DNA from: a virus | DNA length: 31,621 nucleotides | Virus record (IMG/VR): IMGVR_UViG_3300031111_000031 | Location: 1 to 31,621 of that record | Direction: 5' to 3' (one strand) | Shown: piece after piece, positions 21,906-29,473 of the stretch | How the letters are laid out: each line of letters begins with the position of its first letter | Numbering within the stretch: the stretch's first letter is position 1 | Position numbers and translations under genes: made by a program | Notes under the pieces: model-generated | What the model was told of the DNA's origin: nothing | Database searches by the model: none | What the model saw: only the letters and a program-made list of their open reading frames with translations

Positions 21906-24218
21906 CTATACTCCGTCTGCTTCTGCCTTGCGGATCGATGCCACGAGATCCCGCGCCAGCGAGTCATAGTCGCCGACCATATTGCCGTACACATTCACGG
22001 CGACCGATATCGATCGCTCGGTGTTTTCCTCGGTATCGGTATCGGCGGCGGTCTCAATCTCGCCGGTCGACGACGAATAGTCGCTGGTGTAGTTCACCCC
22101 CTCCGATCCGCCGCCCGAGAGCGTCTGCCCGATACGCAACGCGCCGATCGCGCCGATAAGGGCGACATTTGCCATTCCCCATGTCTTGACCGCCGCGGCA
22201 GCAGCCGTCGCGCGAGCTACCGATGAAGGATCGCCCGGAATGAGCTGCGACGCGAACGCCAGTGTCGAGGCCGTCAGGGTTGCCTGGTACGCGCGGACCA
22301 TCTCGGCCCCGGTCGATATCGCGATCCCCAGAACAGCGGCCGCTTCGTTCTCCGCCCCCAGGGTCTGGAGCATGACAACAAGATTGTTCAGAACCGCCCG
22401 CTTGATCTCTGTCTCCGCCTTTGCGGCGGACTGTGCGGTCTTGAGCTTCTTTTTCTGATATTGATCGTAGGTCTCCTGGTCCATCGCATAGTATGCCGCG
22501 TTACGGGCCAGCTTCATGGCCTGCGTTTCCATCTCGCCATATGCCAGTTCTTCGTTGAACTGGTAATACAGGGCATTGCGGGCGAGGAGCCGTTCCTCAA
22601 GCTCCATCAGACTATCTTCCGTAGTCCCGGTGTCTCCTGTATCTGACATCTCTGTGTTCTGCTGGGCGAGGGCTTCGTTTGCCTGTCGGTATATTTCATT
22701 TCGAGTCTCAAGTTCTTCCCGCAGCGCCTGTGCTCGTTCTTCGGCGCCTGTTCCCTCAGACTGACTTCCCAAAAACGGAGTTTGCGACTTTTCAGCCAGT
22801 GCCGTGGCGGCAGCCATCGCCGCTTCGGCCTCGATTTTCATCTCCTCAAATATTGCCGCGTATTCCGCCCGGTGTTCTTCTCCTATCCCCACCTTTGATT
22901 TTAGCCACGCAAACCCCTGGCCGATTTTCAGCAATCCCGCGTATGCGGTCAGCGCACCGGCCGCCATCGCGTTGAAGGTAGCCGCCACACCTGAAACGCC
23001 ATCCCGAATAAATACGGCGGCATCGGCAACGCGATCTAAATATGTGTTAAGTTTCTGCCCAATCAGCTCGCGGTTGGCCTCGATCCACGCAATCGTTTTC
23101 TCTTGTATCTCCTTGAGCTTCGGTGCCAGCTTCTCACCGAGAAGGGCCGCCTCGCGCGTTATCCAGTTTTTGGTAGTCTCCCAGAGGGCGGAGAGAGTAT
23201 CCTTCTGTTTATTGAATGCCTCCTCCGTGGCTCCGGAGGTATCTTTCATCCGGTTCAAAATAGCGGTGAATTCATCACTCTGCTTTCCGGTGAGTGCCAG
23301 CATGACGGAGAGGGATTCCATCCCGCCGAACAGCTTGGCCATCTCTTCAACATTCCCGCCGGTCGCCTCCTTGACACTCTGCAGGAATCCGTGGAGCCCC
23401 TGTGCCTTGAGCGCCTGCGCGTCGAATTTCAGCCCCAGCTCTTCAGCAGTTTTGACAGCATCGGAGCTCGGTTTTATGATTGCCCCCAGGGCGGTAGCCA
23501 GTCGCGATGATGCCTCGGTCGTCTTGAATCCGCCCTTTGTCAGGGTTGCCAGGGCGGCGTGCTGTTCGTAGATGGAGACATTCGCCGCCGCCGCGATCGG
23601 GGAGATCTTCGCTTCCGCCGCGGCCAGCTCCTCGAAGGTTGTCTTTCCTTCCTTAACGGTCGTGAACATCAAGTCGTACACTTCGGACGCCCTGCCGATT
23701 TCCAGGCCGAAAGCGTTGAGGATCGTCGTGCCGGCATCGACCGCCGTAAAGGTATCAGACAGCCCGGCTTTAGCCGCCTGCGCCGCGAGGCCGACAAACT
23801 CGACCGCCTTCGCTGAATCCACCCCGGCGGAAAGGGCCTGATAGAGACCCTTTGTCAGTTCAGCCGCGCTGCCCAGGTTTGGATTGAGAGAGAGGATCTG
23901 CTTCTGGAGCTTCGCCATCGAGACGACATTCGTATCCACCAGCGTCGAGACGTTCGCCATCTCTTTTTCAAAGGCGGCATACTTGCTGACGCTGGTGGCA
24001 AGGGCGGCGATTACCGCGGCGGCCGCAGCGGTAATCGATGCCTTCATGGCAAACCAGTATTTCCGCATATTCGCCAGGTGCAGCTTCGTCTGTGCCGCCA
24101 TGCGTTCCGTGGCGGTGCCGACGCGCTTCGCCCCGGCGGTCGCGCTGTTGACCGCGGTTTTGGACTGGTCCTTCGCGCTGATTACATAACTAACGCCGCT
24201 GTTTGAGAGGGTGGCCAT
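21906..24218 (-). CDS. Tape measure protein, TP901 type
   Basis: A 770-aa protein that sets tail length and lines the tail tube. The N-terminal third is the TP901 core: helical blocks AQAAKAGLSDTFTAVDAGTT and KTTFEELAAAEAKISPIAAA, then LGAIIKPSSDAVKTAEELGL. A long coiled part follows, with hydrophobic helices near 640-720 that could cross the host membrane at DNA entry. Its place between the chaperone frameshift pair and the distal tail genes is standard. The length is on the short side for siphoviruses. If about 0.15 nm per residue holds, as known for tape measures, a tail of roughly 100-120 nm is expected. Confidence 0.9.
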   Translation of the reverse strand: MATLSNSGVSYVISAKDQSKTAVNSATAGAKRVGTATERMAAQTKLHLANMRKYWFAMKASITAAAAAVIAALATSVSKYAAFEKEMANVSTLVDTNVVSMAKLQKQILSLNPNLGSAAELTKGLYQALSAGVDSAKAVEFVGLAAQAAKAGLSDTFTAVDAGTTILNAFGLEIGRASEVYDLMFTTVKEGKTTFEELAAAEAKISPIAAAANVSIYEQHAALATLTKGGFKTTEASSRLATALGAIIKPSSDAVKTAEELGLKFDAQALKAQGLHGFLQSVKEATGGNVEEMAKLFGGMESLSVMLALTGKQSDEFTAILNRMKDTSGATEEAFNKQKDTLSALWETTKNWITREAALLGEKLAPKLKEIQEKTIAWIEANRELIGQKLNTYLDRVADAAVFIRDGVSGVAATFNAMAAGALTAYAGLLKIGQGFAWLKSKVGIGEEHRAEYAAIFEEMKIEAEAAMAAATALAEKSQTPFLGSQSEGTGAEERAQALREELETRNEIYRQANEALAQQNTEMSDTGDTGTTEDSLMELEERLLARNALYYQFNEELAYGEMETQAMKLARNAAYYAMDQETYDQYQKKKLKTAQSAAKAETEIKRAVLNNLVVMLQTLGAENEAAAVLGIAISTGAEMVRAYQATLTASTLAFASQLIPGDPSSVARATAAAAAVKTWGMANVALIGAIGALRIGQTLSGGGSEGVNYTSDYSSSTGEIETAADTDTEENTERSISVAVNVYGNMVGDYDSLARDLVASIRKAEADGV

Positions 24219-24222
24219 ACCG

Positions 24223-24899
24223 TCAATTCCTCAACTTGCTTTTCTTTTGAGCGTCTTTCAATGACATCTTCTCGGATTCCGCCCGGATAAGACCGAGCCA
24301 TATCCACTCCTGGTTCGTCAGTTCATGCCGTTCGACCGGGCATCCCGCGTCAATCATCGCCCGGTACCGGAGCAATTTCTGGAGTATCGGGTTTTCGATC
24401 TCCCGACTGTGCGGGCAGTTCGGGCACAGCTCCTGCTCCACAAAATCAGCCGGGTTCTCATTCCACGCCTCACATTCATCGCAATCGGGAACCTTCGCCT
24501 GCTCGCGGAGCAGACGGAGGTCCTCAATCAGTTTTTTTCAATGCTGCCCTCATCATCCTCCGCGGATTCGTCCTCGAAACAGAGGAAGATCGCCCGCTGT
24601 TTGTACCGGGCGGGGATCCGCTCCAGGTCGGAGACCGTGAGAGGGCCCATGTCGTCCTCGATGTCGTCAACCGATACCGCCAGCTTGTCGAACAGCGCGG
24701 ACCTCGCGGCGGACTGGTTGTCTTTTTTCAGCCGGCCCTTTTTTGAAAACTCGAACCGGGCGGCGTCGTAGTCGTTCCACTCCTTGTTCGTAGGCTCGCG
24801 GAGCGTAATTCTTCCGTCATCTTCGCCCTTCGGCTCGCCACGCTCCAGAATGCCGGCGGACGTCAGTGTCAATACATGCTCTCCCTGCAGTTTAGCCAT
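24223..24899 (-). CDS. Tail assembly chaperone GT, predicted -1 frameshift product
   Basis: A frameshift joins the 123-aa upstream frame to the downstream frame ending at 24223, giving about 225 aa. The ribosome would slip back one base at A_AAA_AAC (24537-24531) just before the TGA at 24530-24528. The -1 frame is open throughout the gap and continues as LIEDLRLLREQAKVPDCDEC, then LCPNCPHSREI. The T-like part has two Cys pairs (CDEC and CPNC) that probably bind zinc. In lambda the G and GT forms, made at a fixed ratio, chaperone tail tube and tape measure assembly; here gene order matches. A separate start for the downstream ORF (GTG at 24441) is less likely. Confidence 0.85.
24528..24899 (-). 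CDS. Tail assembly chaperone G
   Basis: The 123-aa unshifted product. Its N-terminus is strand-like (MAKLQGEHVLTLTSAGI) and the rest helical and acidic (ESAEDDEGSIEKN at the end). ATG 24899-24897 has AGGAGG upstream; an in-frame TTG at 24905 is not needed. It lies between the tail tube gene and the tape measure, as in lambda. Most ribosomes should stop at TGA 24530-24528 and give this product, with a minority shifting to the GT form. Confidence 0.85.
   Translation of the reverse strand: MAKLQGEHVLTLTSAGILERGEPKGEDDGRITLREPTNKEWNDYDAARFEFSKKGRLKKDNQSAARSALFDKLAVSVDDIEDDMGPLTVSDLERIPARYKQRAIFLCFEDESAEDDEGSIEKN
24531..24537 (-). promoter_or_regulatory. Slippery heptamer A_AAA_AAC
   Basis: The minus strand reads GAA AAA AAC TGA with seven A bases before the C. 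AAA AAC in frame zero preceded by A is the canonical -1 slip site. The stop follows at once, so the ribosome pauses on the heptamer. Downstream sequence is GC-rich and can form a stem: GAGGACCTCC and CTCCGCGAGCAGG lie within 40 bases. Confidence 0.85.
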
Positions 24900-24922
24900 A
24901 ATCAATATCCTCCTGTTTTTGG

Positions 24923-24967
24923 GGGACTGTTCCCGGAATTTTCCGTAGGAAAACCCGGGACTGTCCC
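24923..24967 (-). other. Imperfect long hairpin between tail tube and chaperone genes
   Basis: A 45-base element pairs in three nested stems: GGGAC/GTCCC outside, CCCGG/CCGGG, and TTTTCC/GGAAAA with loop TAC. It lies between the tail tube stop and the chaperone ribosome site. There is no T run, so it is more likely an attenuator or RNase barrier that lowers chaperone expression relative to the abundant tube protein. Confidence 0.6.
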
Positions 24968-24976
24968 TCCATGAAA

Positions 24977-26044
24977 TTAACCCATGTACGCGGCCTGGGC
25001 GTTGTACACGATCAGCTCGACGGCGTCATTCGTGCCGTCGTCGAAGATCTCGACGTCGAACTCCTGCGTCAGGTCGTCATCGACCCCGCCCTGGGGCAGG
25101 GGAGCGGCCTTGATCTTGCACCGCGGGATGATCAGGTCGACGCCGTAGTACATTGCCCCTTCGGCGGCGATCAAGGATCCCTTGAGATTCAGCTCAAGAG
25201 CGACCACGGCCTGGTCGGTGTAGTAGCCGAGCTCGGTGGATCCGCTTTGCAGGATCCCGAACTTCATCTCGGCGGCCCGCCTGCCGTAATCGATGTCCTG
25301 CAACACCCCGTCACCGCCGGCGCCGAGCTGGCCCTTGAGGTTGTTGTTCCAGGTGAACTCGAAGTTCTGGAACCGGGCGCCCAGATTATCCGGCGTCGCG
25401 GATGAGATATTTTCTGCGCCCTGCACGCGTGACGCGGCGGCGGCGATCGTGATATTGTCCCCGGTCTCCATAAATACTGACATCTTCGAGAGCAGGAGCC
25501 ATGATTCCGTGATCGAGGCGACGAAGTCTTCCGTAGAAGTTGCCCGCGTCCCGGATCCCAGGAGCGCCGTTTCTAATGACAGCGGTTTGCCGGCCTCTCC
25601 GGAGAGCTTGAGTGAGTTGCCCTTGACGCCGTAATATTTGTACTGCAGACCGCCTTTCTTGTGCTCCAGGTGCATCGATGGCAGGCCCGTTCCGATGGCA
25701 ACCGGGGTAATGACGTGCTTGTATGCCGTCAGCTCCGCGTCCTGCGTGCTGGCTATCGACCCGAAAACCAGCGCGGCCAGTCCGGCCAGCGAGTTCGGCT
25801 TCGCTTTGGACTCTTTATACGTCGCCTCGAACCCGTCCTGTATTTTCTCCTGGTCGTAGCCGTGCTCCTTGCCGGTCACGTCACCCTTGTCATTCTCGAT
25901 GACATCCGGCCAGGACGGCTCAAACTCGTACCCACTCAGAGAGCACGCCGTGCCGGTGCTGATCGTAACCCCGCCGTCGAACTCGTCTTCCTTGCTGAAC
26001 AAGGACATCATTAAATCCTGATTCCAGCCTTTATTCGCTTGCAT
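24977..26044 (-). CDS. Major tail tube protein
   Basis: A 355-aa protein, the main tail tube subunit by size, composition and position upstream of the chaperone pair. N-terminal residues (MQANKGWNQDLMMSLF and FDGGVTISTGTACSL) and the beta-rich core (LGARFQNFEFTWNNNLKGQL; YYTDQAVVALELNLKGSLIA) fit the tail tube family that includes Phage_tube-type proteins. It probably assembles as stacked hexamer rings on the tape measure. It overlaps the 68-aa upstream gene by 14 bases. The family name is inferred; the structural role is well supported. Confidence 0.8.
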   Translation of the reverse strand: MQANKGWNQDLMMSLFSKEDEFDGGVTISTGTACSLSGYEFEPSWPDVIENDKGDVTGKEHGYDQEKIQDGFEATYKESKAKPNSLAGLAALVFGSIASTQDAELTAYKHVITPVAIGTGLPSMHLEHKKGGLQYKYYGVKGNSLKLSGEAGKPLSLETALLGSGTRATSTEDFVASITESWLLLSKMSVFMETGDNITIAAAASRVQGAENISSATPDNLGARFQNFEFTWNNNLKGQLGAGGDGVLQDIDYGRRAAEMKFGILQSGSTELGYYTDQAVVALELNLKGSLIAAEGAMYYGVDLIIPRCKIKAAPLPQGGVDDDLTQEFDVEIFDDGTNDAVELIVYNAQAAYMG

Positions 26045-26237
26045 CGTCTAATACCTCCTCTTTTGGTTGTGCCGGCGTGAAAAAGGCCGGGTCGTAATCC
26101 GATAACGTATATTCCTTGCCTCGGTCATAAACCTTGAACCGGCCGGCGCCCAGCGGGACCTGATGGCCGACCGTGCAGATGACACGGATATCGCGGTTGA
26201 TAACCTCCGGCGGTGTCTTCGTTGTTCGTTTTTTCAT
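26031..26237 (-). CDS. Small tail-region protein
   Basis: A 68-aa protein beginning MKKRTTKTPPEVINRDIRVI with a strand-rich centre (RFKVYDRGKEYTLSDYDPAF) and an acidic tail. Start chosen at ATG 26237-26235 because GGGGAG lies seven bases upstream; a frame extension to 26297 would enter the tail terminator gene. It overlaps the tail tube gene by 14 bases. No function recognised; its place in the tail module suggests a structural or assembly role. Confidence 0.6.
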   Translation of the reverse strand: MKKRTTKTPPEVINRDIRVICTVGHQVPLGAGRFKVYDRGKEYTLSDYDPAFFTPAQPKEEVLDDASE

Positions 26238-26253
26238 GGTTTCTCCCCTCTCT

Positions 26254-26706
26254 TTATGCCTCGGTGTATGGATCGAACGGGGCAGTCGTGTACTCAATCT
26301 CGAATTTCAGGCTGATACCCGCGACCTTCCGGCCGCTGTGCTCGAACTCGATCTCCTCGTCGGAGACAGCTCCGGTATCCTGCGCGAGGCCGCCCCAGGT
26401 GACATCGGTGCCGACGCACTGGATCACATCCGCGATCATGTTCCGGACCGTTGCCGGAGAGGCGGCATGCGTCATAGCCAGCAGAATCTCCAGCATCATC
26501 GTATGCTCGTGACAGCCGATCGCCCGGACCACGACATTCCCCCGGTCGCGGTATATCAGCGTGACCGGATCGTCTTCATTCAGCGGAGCCTGCAGCCATT
26601 CATACACGCTGTTGCCCAGATTGGTCTGATAGCCCCCGGTCGTCTTGATCGTCGCGAGGCGGGTGCCGACCGCGCTCACGATCTGCTGTCTGATAGTCGT
26701 GCTCAT
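26254..26706 (-). CDS. Tail terminator-like protein
   Basis: A 150-aa protein starting MSTTIRQQIVSAVGTRLATI at ATG 26706-26704, which overlaps the preceding stop in an ATGA junction. An upstream extension to 26838 would run back into that gene. The N-terminal helix plus beta-rich middle (DDPVTLIYRDRGNVVVRAIG; LEILLAMTHAASPATVRNMI) matches the general pattern of lambda U-like tail completion proteins, and the gene lies just upstream of tail tube as in lambda. It should cap the tail tube and meet the head connector. Family fit is by pattern and order, not by close homology. Confidence 0.65.
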   Translation of the reverse strand: MSTTIRQQIVSAVGTRLATIKTTGGYQTNLGNSVYEWLQAPLNEDDPVTLIYRDRGNVVVRAIGCHEHTMMLEILLAMTHAASPATVRNMIADVIQCVGTDVTWGGLAQDTGAVSDEEIEFEHSGRKVAGISLKFEIEYTTAPFDPYTEA

Positions 26707-27026
26707 GGCGTATCCTTCGACAGGATCAAGGTCGTCATGCCTGTCCCGTCCGGCTGAATTGCTATGATGTAATATGTCGTTCCGCTCACCGTTACCGAAT
26801 CCCCCCGGGAAGCTCCGGAGACATCGGCCGAGGCGCATTCAAACTGCGGGGCCGTGGTCTCGATCATGCCATCCGCGGGGTTGACCTGCTCCGACTCCTC
26901 GTCGAAGATCCCGTTAATGGTATGCGATTCGTCTCCGCTATCCACCCAGACCGCCTCATCGGCGAACTCGTCCGTGTCCAGGAAAACATCGGCAATATCG
27001 GTCAGCATGTCGGCTTTCAGTGTCAT
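26703..27026 (-). CDS. Head-tail joining protein, FII-like
   Basis: A 107-aa protein. The pattern VFLDTDEFADEAVW and the repeating strand section (SGTTYYIIAIQPDGTGMTTL) match the lambda FII attachment type. In lambda FII binds the filled head and receives the tail. Coupling is tight: its start ATG 27026-27024 overlaps the Z-like gene stop, and its own stop overlaps the tail terminator start (both ATGA). The order FII, then U/terminator, tube and G/GT agrees. Confidence 0.7.
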   Translation of the reverse strand: MTLKADMLTDIADVFLDTDEFADEAVWVDSGDESHTINGIFDEESEQVNPADGMIETTAPQFECASADVSGASRGDSVTVSGTTYYIIAIQPDGTGMTTLILSKDTP

Positions 27027-27679
27027 TTTTTGCCCCTCGCCGGCAGCATACCGGCCTCTTTCAGCAGGTAATAATCGAGTTCGTGGCGGACGATGTCACG
27101 GCCCTTTGTCCGGATAATGTTCACGATCGCCGGAATCCCTTCCTTCTCGAACATCTTGCGGATACCCGTCGTATAGAGCTGCCGGAGCTTCGCAGAGCCC
27201 CGGGCGGTCCGTCCACCGGAAGGATCCCTCTTGAAGATCCCGACATGGCCGGACGGCATCCGGGCAAAGAACGCGTGGCTGACCTTCTTCCGGCCGCCCT
27301 GTTTCTTGACTTTGACATGCACCGCCTTGCGCTTCGCGACGGGGATCCCTCGCTGCGACGGAACGCTTCCCTGCTTTTGCGTGATAGATGACGATCGGGC
27401 GTCGAACCGCACCAGGGGAAACGGTTTTCCGGATCCGGAGATGACGGCAAAGAGACGGCTGCCGGCGGATCCCCGGCGGGCGCGTGTCAGCGTGACATAA
27501 TTCTTGATATCCTTCGCGCGGACCCGGTAGGTGGCGGTTACCTTCCGCTTCGCCTGGGTCGTTCCCTGGTTTCCGATCTTGTTCAGCGCGGACACGGTCG
27601 CTTTTTCTACCACCTTTGGAAGTCCGTTGAGTTTGCGGGTCAACTCGTCGAGCCCTTCTATCTTGGTTATCGTCATCAT
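27023..27679 (-). CDS. Minor tail protein Z-like
   Basis: A 218-aa basic protein. N-terminus MTITKIEGLDELTRKLNGLP, then VEKATVSALNKIGNQG and repeated Lys/Arg-rich segments (AKRKVTATYRVRAKDIK) match the lambda Z-like minor tail family. The Z protein helps complete tails in lambda and is often beside FII. Two adjacent ATGs, 27679 and 27676, are possible starts; the first overlaps the upstream TraR-like gene stop. A long opposite-frame ORF overlaps the same DNA, but the GC-rich bias explains it. Confidence 0.8.
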   Translation of the reverse strand: MMTITKIEGLDELTRKLNGLPKVVEKATVSALNKIGNQGTTQAKRKVTATYRVRAKDIKNYVTLTRARRGSAGSRLFAVISGSGKPFPLVRFDARSSSITQKQGSVPSQRGIPVAKRKAVHVKVKKQGGRKKVSHAFFARMPSGHVGIFKRDPSGGRTARGSAKLRQLYTTGIRKMFEKEGIPAIVNIIRTKGRDIVRHELDYYLLKEAGMLPARGKK

Positions 27680-27885
27680 CGTTCAATCTTCTCCTGGCAC
27701 GCGACACACCGGACGGCGGTCGGCCGGATCCGCAGGCGCCCCTCCGGGATCGGTTTTTCACAGTCCACACAGCAGCGGACCCCGTCGATATAGAGGGGAT
27801 CCTCGTCACATCGGGAGAGGGCCTTGTAGATGGCCTGTTCCCTCAACTTGCGTTCATGCTCCTGCGCGCGATCGATGATATCCAT
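27676..27885 (-). CDS. TraR/DksA-type zinc-finger protein
   Basis: A 69-aa protein whose C-terminal CVDCEKPIPEGRLRIRP and CVACQEKIE form the four-Cys zinc finger of the DksA/TraR family; the N-terminus MDIIDRAQEHERKLREQAIY is a helix. TraR-like proteins bind RNA polymerase through the secondary channel and alter host promoters. Here it sits among structural genes, so it is probably expressed late. Its start directly abuts the stop of the previous gene (27886), and its own stop overlaps the Z-like start. Confidence 0.85.
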   Translation of the reverse strand: MDIIDRAQEHERKLREQAIYKALSRCDEDPLYIDGVRCCVDCEKPIPEGRLRIRPTAVRCVACQEKIER

Positions 27886-28068
27886 TCAGCCCCCAAACAG
27901 TCTCCGCCACCACGGTTTCTTCTCAACATCCTCCGGATTGACATTCGCCCGTTTCCTGCCCAGGGCCAGCTCCAGCGGCGTGAACAAGTACATCTCACCC
28001 TCGACCTCAACCCGGTAATACCGCCGGGCGGACCCGAATCTTCTGTTTTTGTTTTCAATCAGTTCCAT
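27886..28068 (-). CDS. Small phage protein, 60 aa
   Basis: A 60-aa basic protein, MELIENKNRRFGSARRYYRV start, with WWRRLFGG at the end. AAAGGAG lies nine bases upstream of ATG 28068-28066, a strong ribosome site. Its stop directly precedes the TraR-like start. No family recognised; likely a late operon member. Confidence 0.6.
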   Translation of the reverse strand: MELIENKNRRFGSARRYYRVEVEGEMYLFTPLELALGRKRANVNPEDVEKKPWWRRLFGG

Positions 28069-28072
28069 GTGG

Positions 28073-28474
28073 TTACGCTCCTTTTTTCAGCGCCATGAAA
28101 TCGGCAATCTTGCGGTACCCGAACGATGATGCGACGGCAACCATGAACGCCCACTTGTACCATTCAGGACAGGCCGACAGCGCATTGAACCCGCGCGTCA
28201 CGTAATCCGCGAGGCCGGGAATAAAACACATGATGGCGGGGATGGATAAAATAACCGTGAACCACTCATCCTTCCAACCACTGTTTGTGATGGAAGTGTT
28301 TTCCCATGCGATATCTCCCGCCTGCTGCGTTTTGACCCGTTCGATCTTCGCGACGGTGACCGCCTGGGCAACTGCAATATCACCTTCCAGCTTGACTTTT
28401 TTTCGCTCCTGCCATCCCTTGACAATAGAGGTGACGGGCGAAATCAGGGAGCCGAATATGTTCAACCAGTTCAT
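28073..28474 (-). CDS. Holin of the three-TM gene-transfer-release type
   Basis: A 133-aa membrane protein. Residues 1-55 form an amphipathic N-terminal part; three hydrophobic stretches follow in the C-terminal half (VILSIPAIMCFIPGL and WAFMVAVASSFGYRKIADF). The GWKDEWFTVILSIPAI and PEWYKW signature fits the GTA holin 3TM family. It should open the inner membrane at lysis to let the endolysin out. The neighbouring 56-aa TM protein, the endolysin and the 72-aa membrane protein form a lysis cassette inside the late operon. Confidence 0.8.
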   Translation of the reverse strand: MNWLNIFGSLISPVTSIVKGWQERKKVKLEGDIAVAQAVTVAKIERVKTQQAGDIAWENTSITNSGWKDEWFTVILSIPAIMCFIPGLADYVTRGFNALSACPEWYKWAFMVAVASSFGYRKIADFMALKKGA

Positions 28475-28484
28475 ATCACCGCCC

Positions 28485-28655
28485 TCACGCCTGCCAGAAA
28501 CTGAACGGCCATAAAAGAATACATTGCAGGGCCGTTGCCCAGGACGCCCTGATATCCTCCCGCGCGCGAAGAGTCAGGTATCTCACCACGCCGATCAGCA
28601 GCCAGAGGCCGACGATGATCAATACTATCAGTCCGATCCACTCTAAAAAGTTCAT
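28485..28655 (-). CDS. Small membrane protein next to holin
   Basis: A 56-codon frame from ATG 28655-28653 to TGA 28487-28485. AAGGAGG lies eight bases upstream. Residues 5-25 are a strong transmembrane helix (WIGLIVLIIVGLWLLIGVV), and a second weaker hydrophobic stretch (CILLWPFSFWQA) ends the protein. It lies between endolysin and holin, so it may be an antiholin, second holin or lysis helper. Function inferred from context. Confidence 0.65.
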   Translation of the reverse strand: MNFLEWIGLIVLIIVGLWLLIGVVRYLTLRAREDIRASWATALQCILLWPFSFWQA

Positions 28656-28658
28656 GTC

Positions 28659-29126
28659 TTAATCCTCCTTATTCTGGAAATGACACCAGTCCGGCGTCTT
28701 AAAATCCGCGCCGGGCATTAGACCGCATTCACGCGCGATCTGCGCCGCCTCGAGATAGTCCGGGATCTCGTCATCGTTCACGTCCGCCTTGACATCCCAG
28801 TGCACCCGCCCAGAACTGGTCAGGGCAATGTCGAACGCGTCGGCAAGCGGCCGGTTTTCGTGCACGATATGGCGCGAGTTGAGCGTCCAGGTCACGGACC
28901 GCCGGTTTGCCTCGTCGGTTATCTGCGGCAGGCCCGCCAGGTGCCGGACCCTGTTGACCGTCAGGAGCGATACGCGGCCCTGGGCGTACAGCGCGAGCTG
29001 TTCGAGATCCGTCCGGGCCGTACAGGTCACAATAAACGGCAGATCCCGAGCCGTCATCTTCTCGCGAAACAGCAGAAACTTGTCGCGCGTGGTCTTATTC
29101 AGCAGGTTAATGTCTCGTGATGCCAT
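28659..29126 (-). CDS. Endolysin, M15 peptidase type
   Basis: A 155-aa enzyme predicted to cut peptide cross-links (L-Ala-D-Glu or D-Ala-D-Ala) of peptidoglycan at lysis. The zinc-binding pattern is visible: SRH at 84-86, ADAFDI at 95-100 and DWCHFQ at 146-151, equal to the H/D/H ligands of VanY/M15C endopeptidases. A longer insert separates the first His and the Asp than in minimal family members. There is no signal peptide, so it depends on the holin next door. Start ATG 29126-29124 has GGGGGATT upstream. Confidence 0.9.
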   Translation of the reverse strand: MASRDINLLNKTTRDKFLLFREKMTARDLPFIVTCTARTDLEQLALYAQGRVSLLTVNRVRHLAGLPQITDEANRRSVTWTLNSRHIVHENRPLADAFDIALTSSGRVHWDVKADVNDDEIPDYLEAAQIARECGLMPGADFKTPDWCHFQNKED

Positions 29127-29138
29127 GATTTAATCCCC

Positions 29139-29357
29139 CTACGTCAGCCAGTTCAGACCGCAGGCTGCCGCGAATCCTCCGATTACGCCGCCGGCAAAAA
29201 GGATCGCTTTGTCCCATGCTCTGCGGGCCTCGAGAATAACTAAACGGTTGTTCATGCTTTGAAGGGTATTGAACACCAGCCAGTCGCGCTGTTCGGGAGT
29301 GGATTTCTCCCAGTCTTTTTCGTGGATCACCATAAAGCCCGCTGCGTTTCCTCTCAT
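29139..29357 (-). CDS. Membrane protein with HEKDW motif
   Basis: A 72-aa protein. Residues about 10-30 carry the phage pattern VIHEKDWEKSTPEQRDWLVF, then a coiled part (NRLVILEARRAWDK) and one transmembrane helix near the C-terminus (AILFAGGVIGGFAAACGLNW). Such proteins are common next to lysis genes and in hemolysin XhlA-like roles. The first ATG (29357) has a weak ribosome site; an internal ATG at 29333 is a possible true start. Probably part of the lysis cassette. Confidence 0.65.
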   Translation of the reverse strand: MRGNAAGFMVIHEKDWEKSTPEQRDWLVFNTLQSMNNRLVILEARRAWDKAILFAGGVIGGFAAACGLNWLT

Positions 29358-29394
29358 ATTGACGGTGCCCCCGTTTCGTGATACGTCATTTTCC

Positions 29395-29466
29395 GCGGAC
29401 AGTGCTCATGGCCGGCCGTTGACCTCGGCCGTTACGGGGAGGTCGCTCTCCCCTGAAGCTGTCCGC
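29395..29466 (-). other. Three-way-junction-like inverted repeat element
   Basis: The 72-base element has an outer perfect 8-bp stem (CTGTCCGC at 29459-29466 with GCGGACAG at 29395-29402). Inside it are two hairpins: GGGGAG/CTCCCC with a 6-base loop, and CGGCCG/CGGCCG with a 7-base loop. It fills most of the 116-base gap between the coiled-coil gene and the HEKDW gene. The fold is symmetrical in either strand. Possible uses are an RNA processing or stability element, an inefficient terminator or a structured small RNA. Confidence 0.6.
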
Positions 29467-29473
29467 CACGCGC

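Noticed and set aside
22804-23571. 255-codon plus-strand ORF inside the tape measure gene
   Set aside because: Antisense shadow caused by GC-rich codon bias; Ser/Ala-rich with no start context.
27096-27809. Long 237-codon minus-strand ORF overlapping the Z-like gene
   Set aside because: Shadow of the Z-like gene in another frame: Arg/Pro-rich composition, crosses two recognised genes and has no ribosome site.
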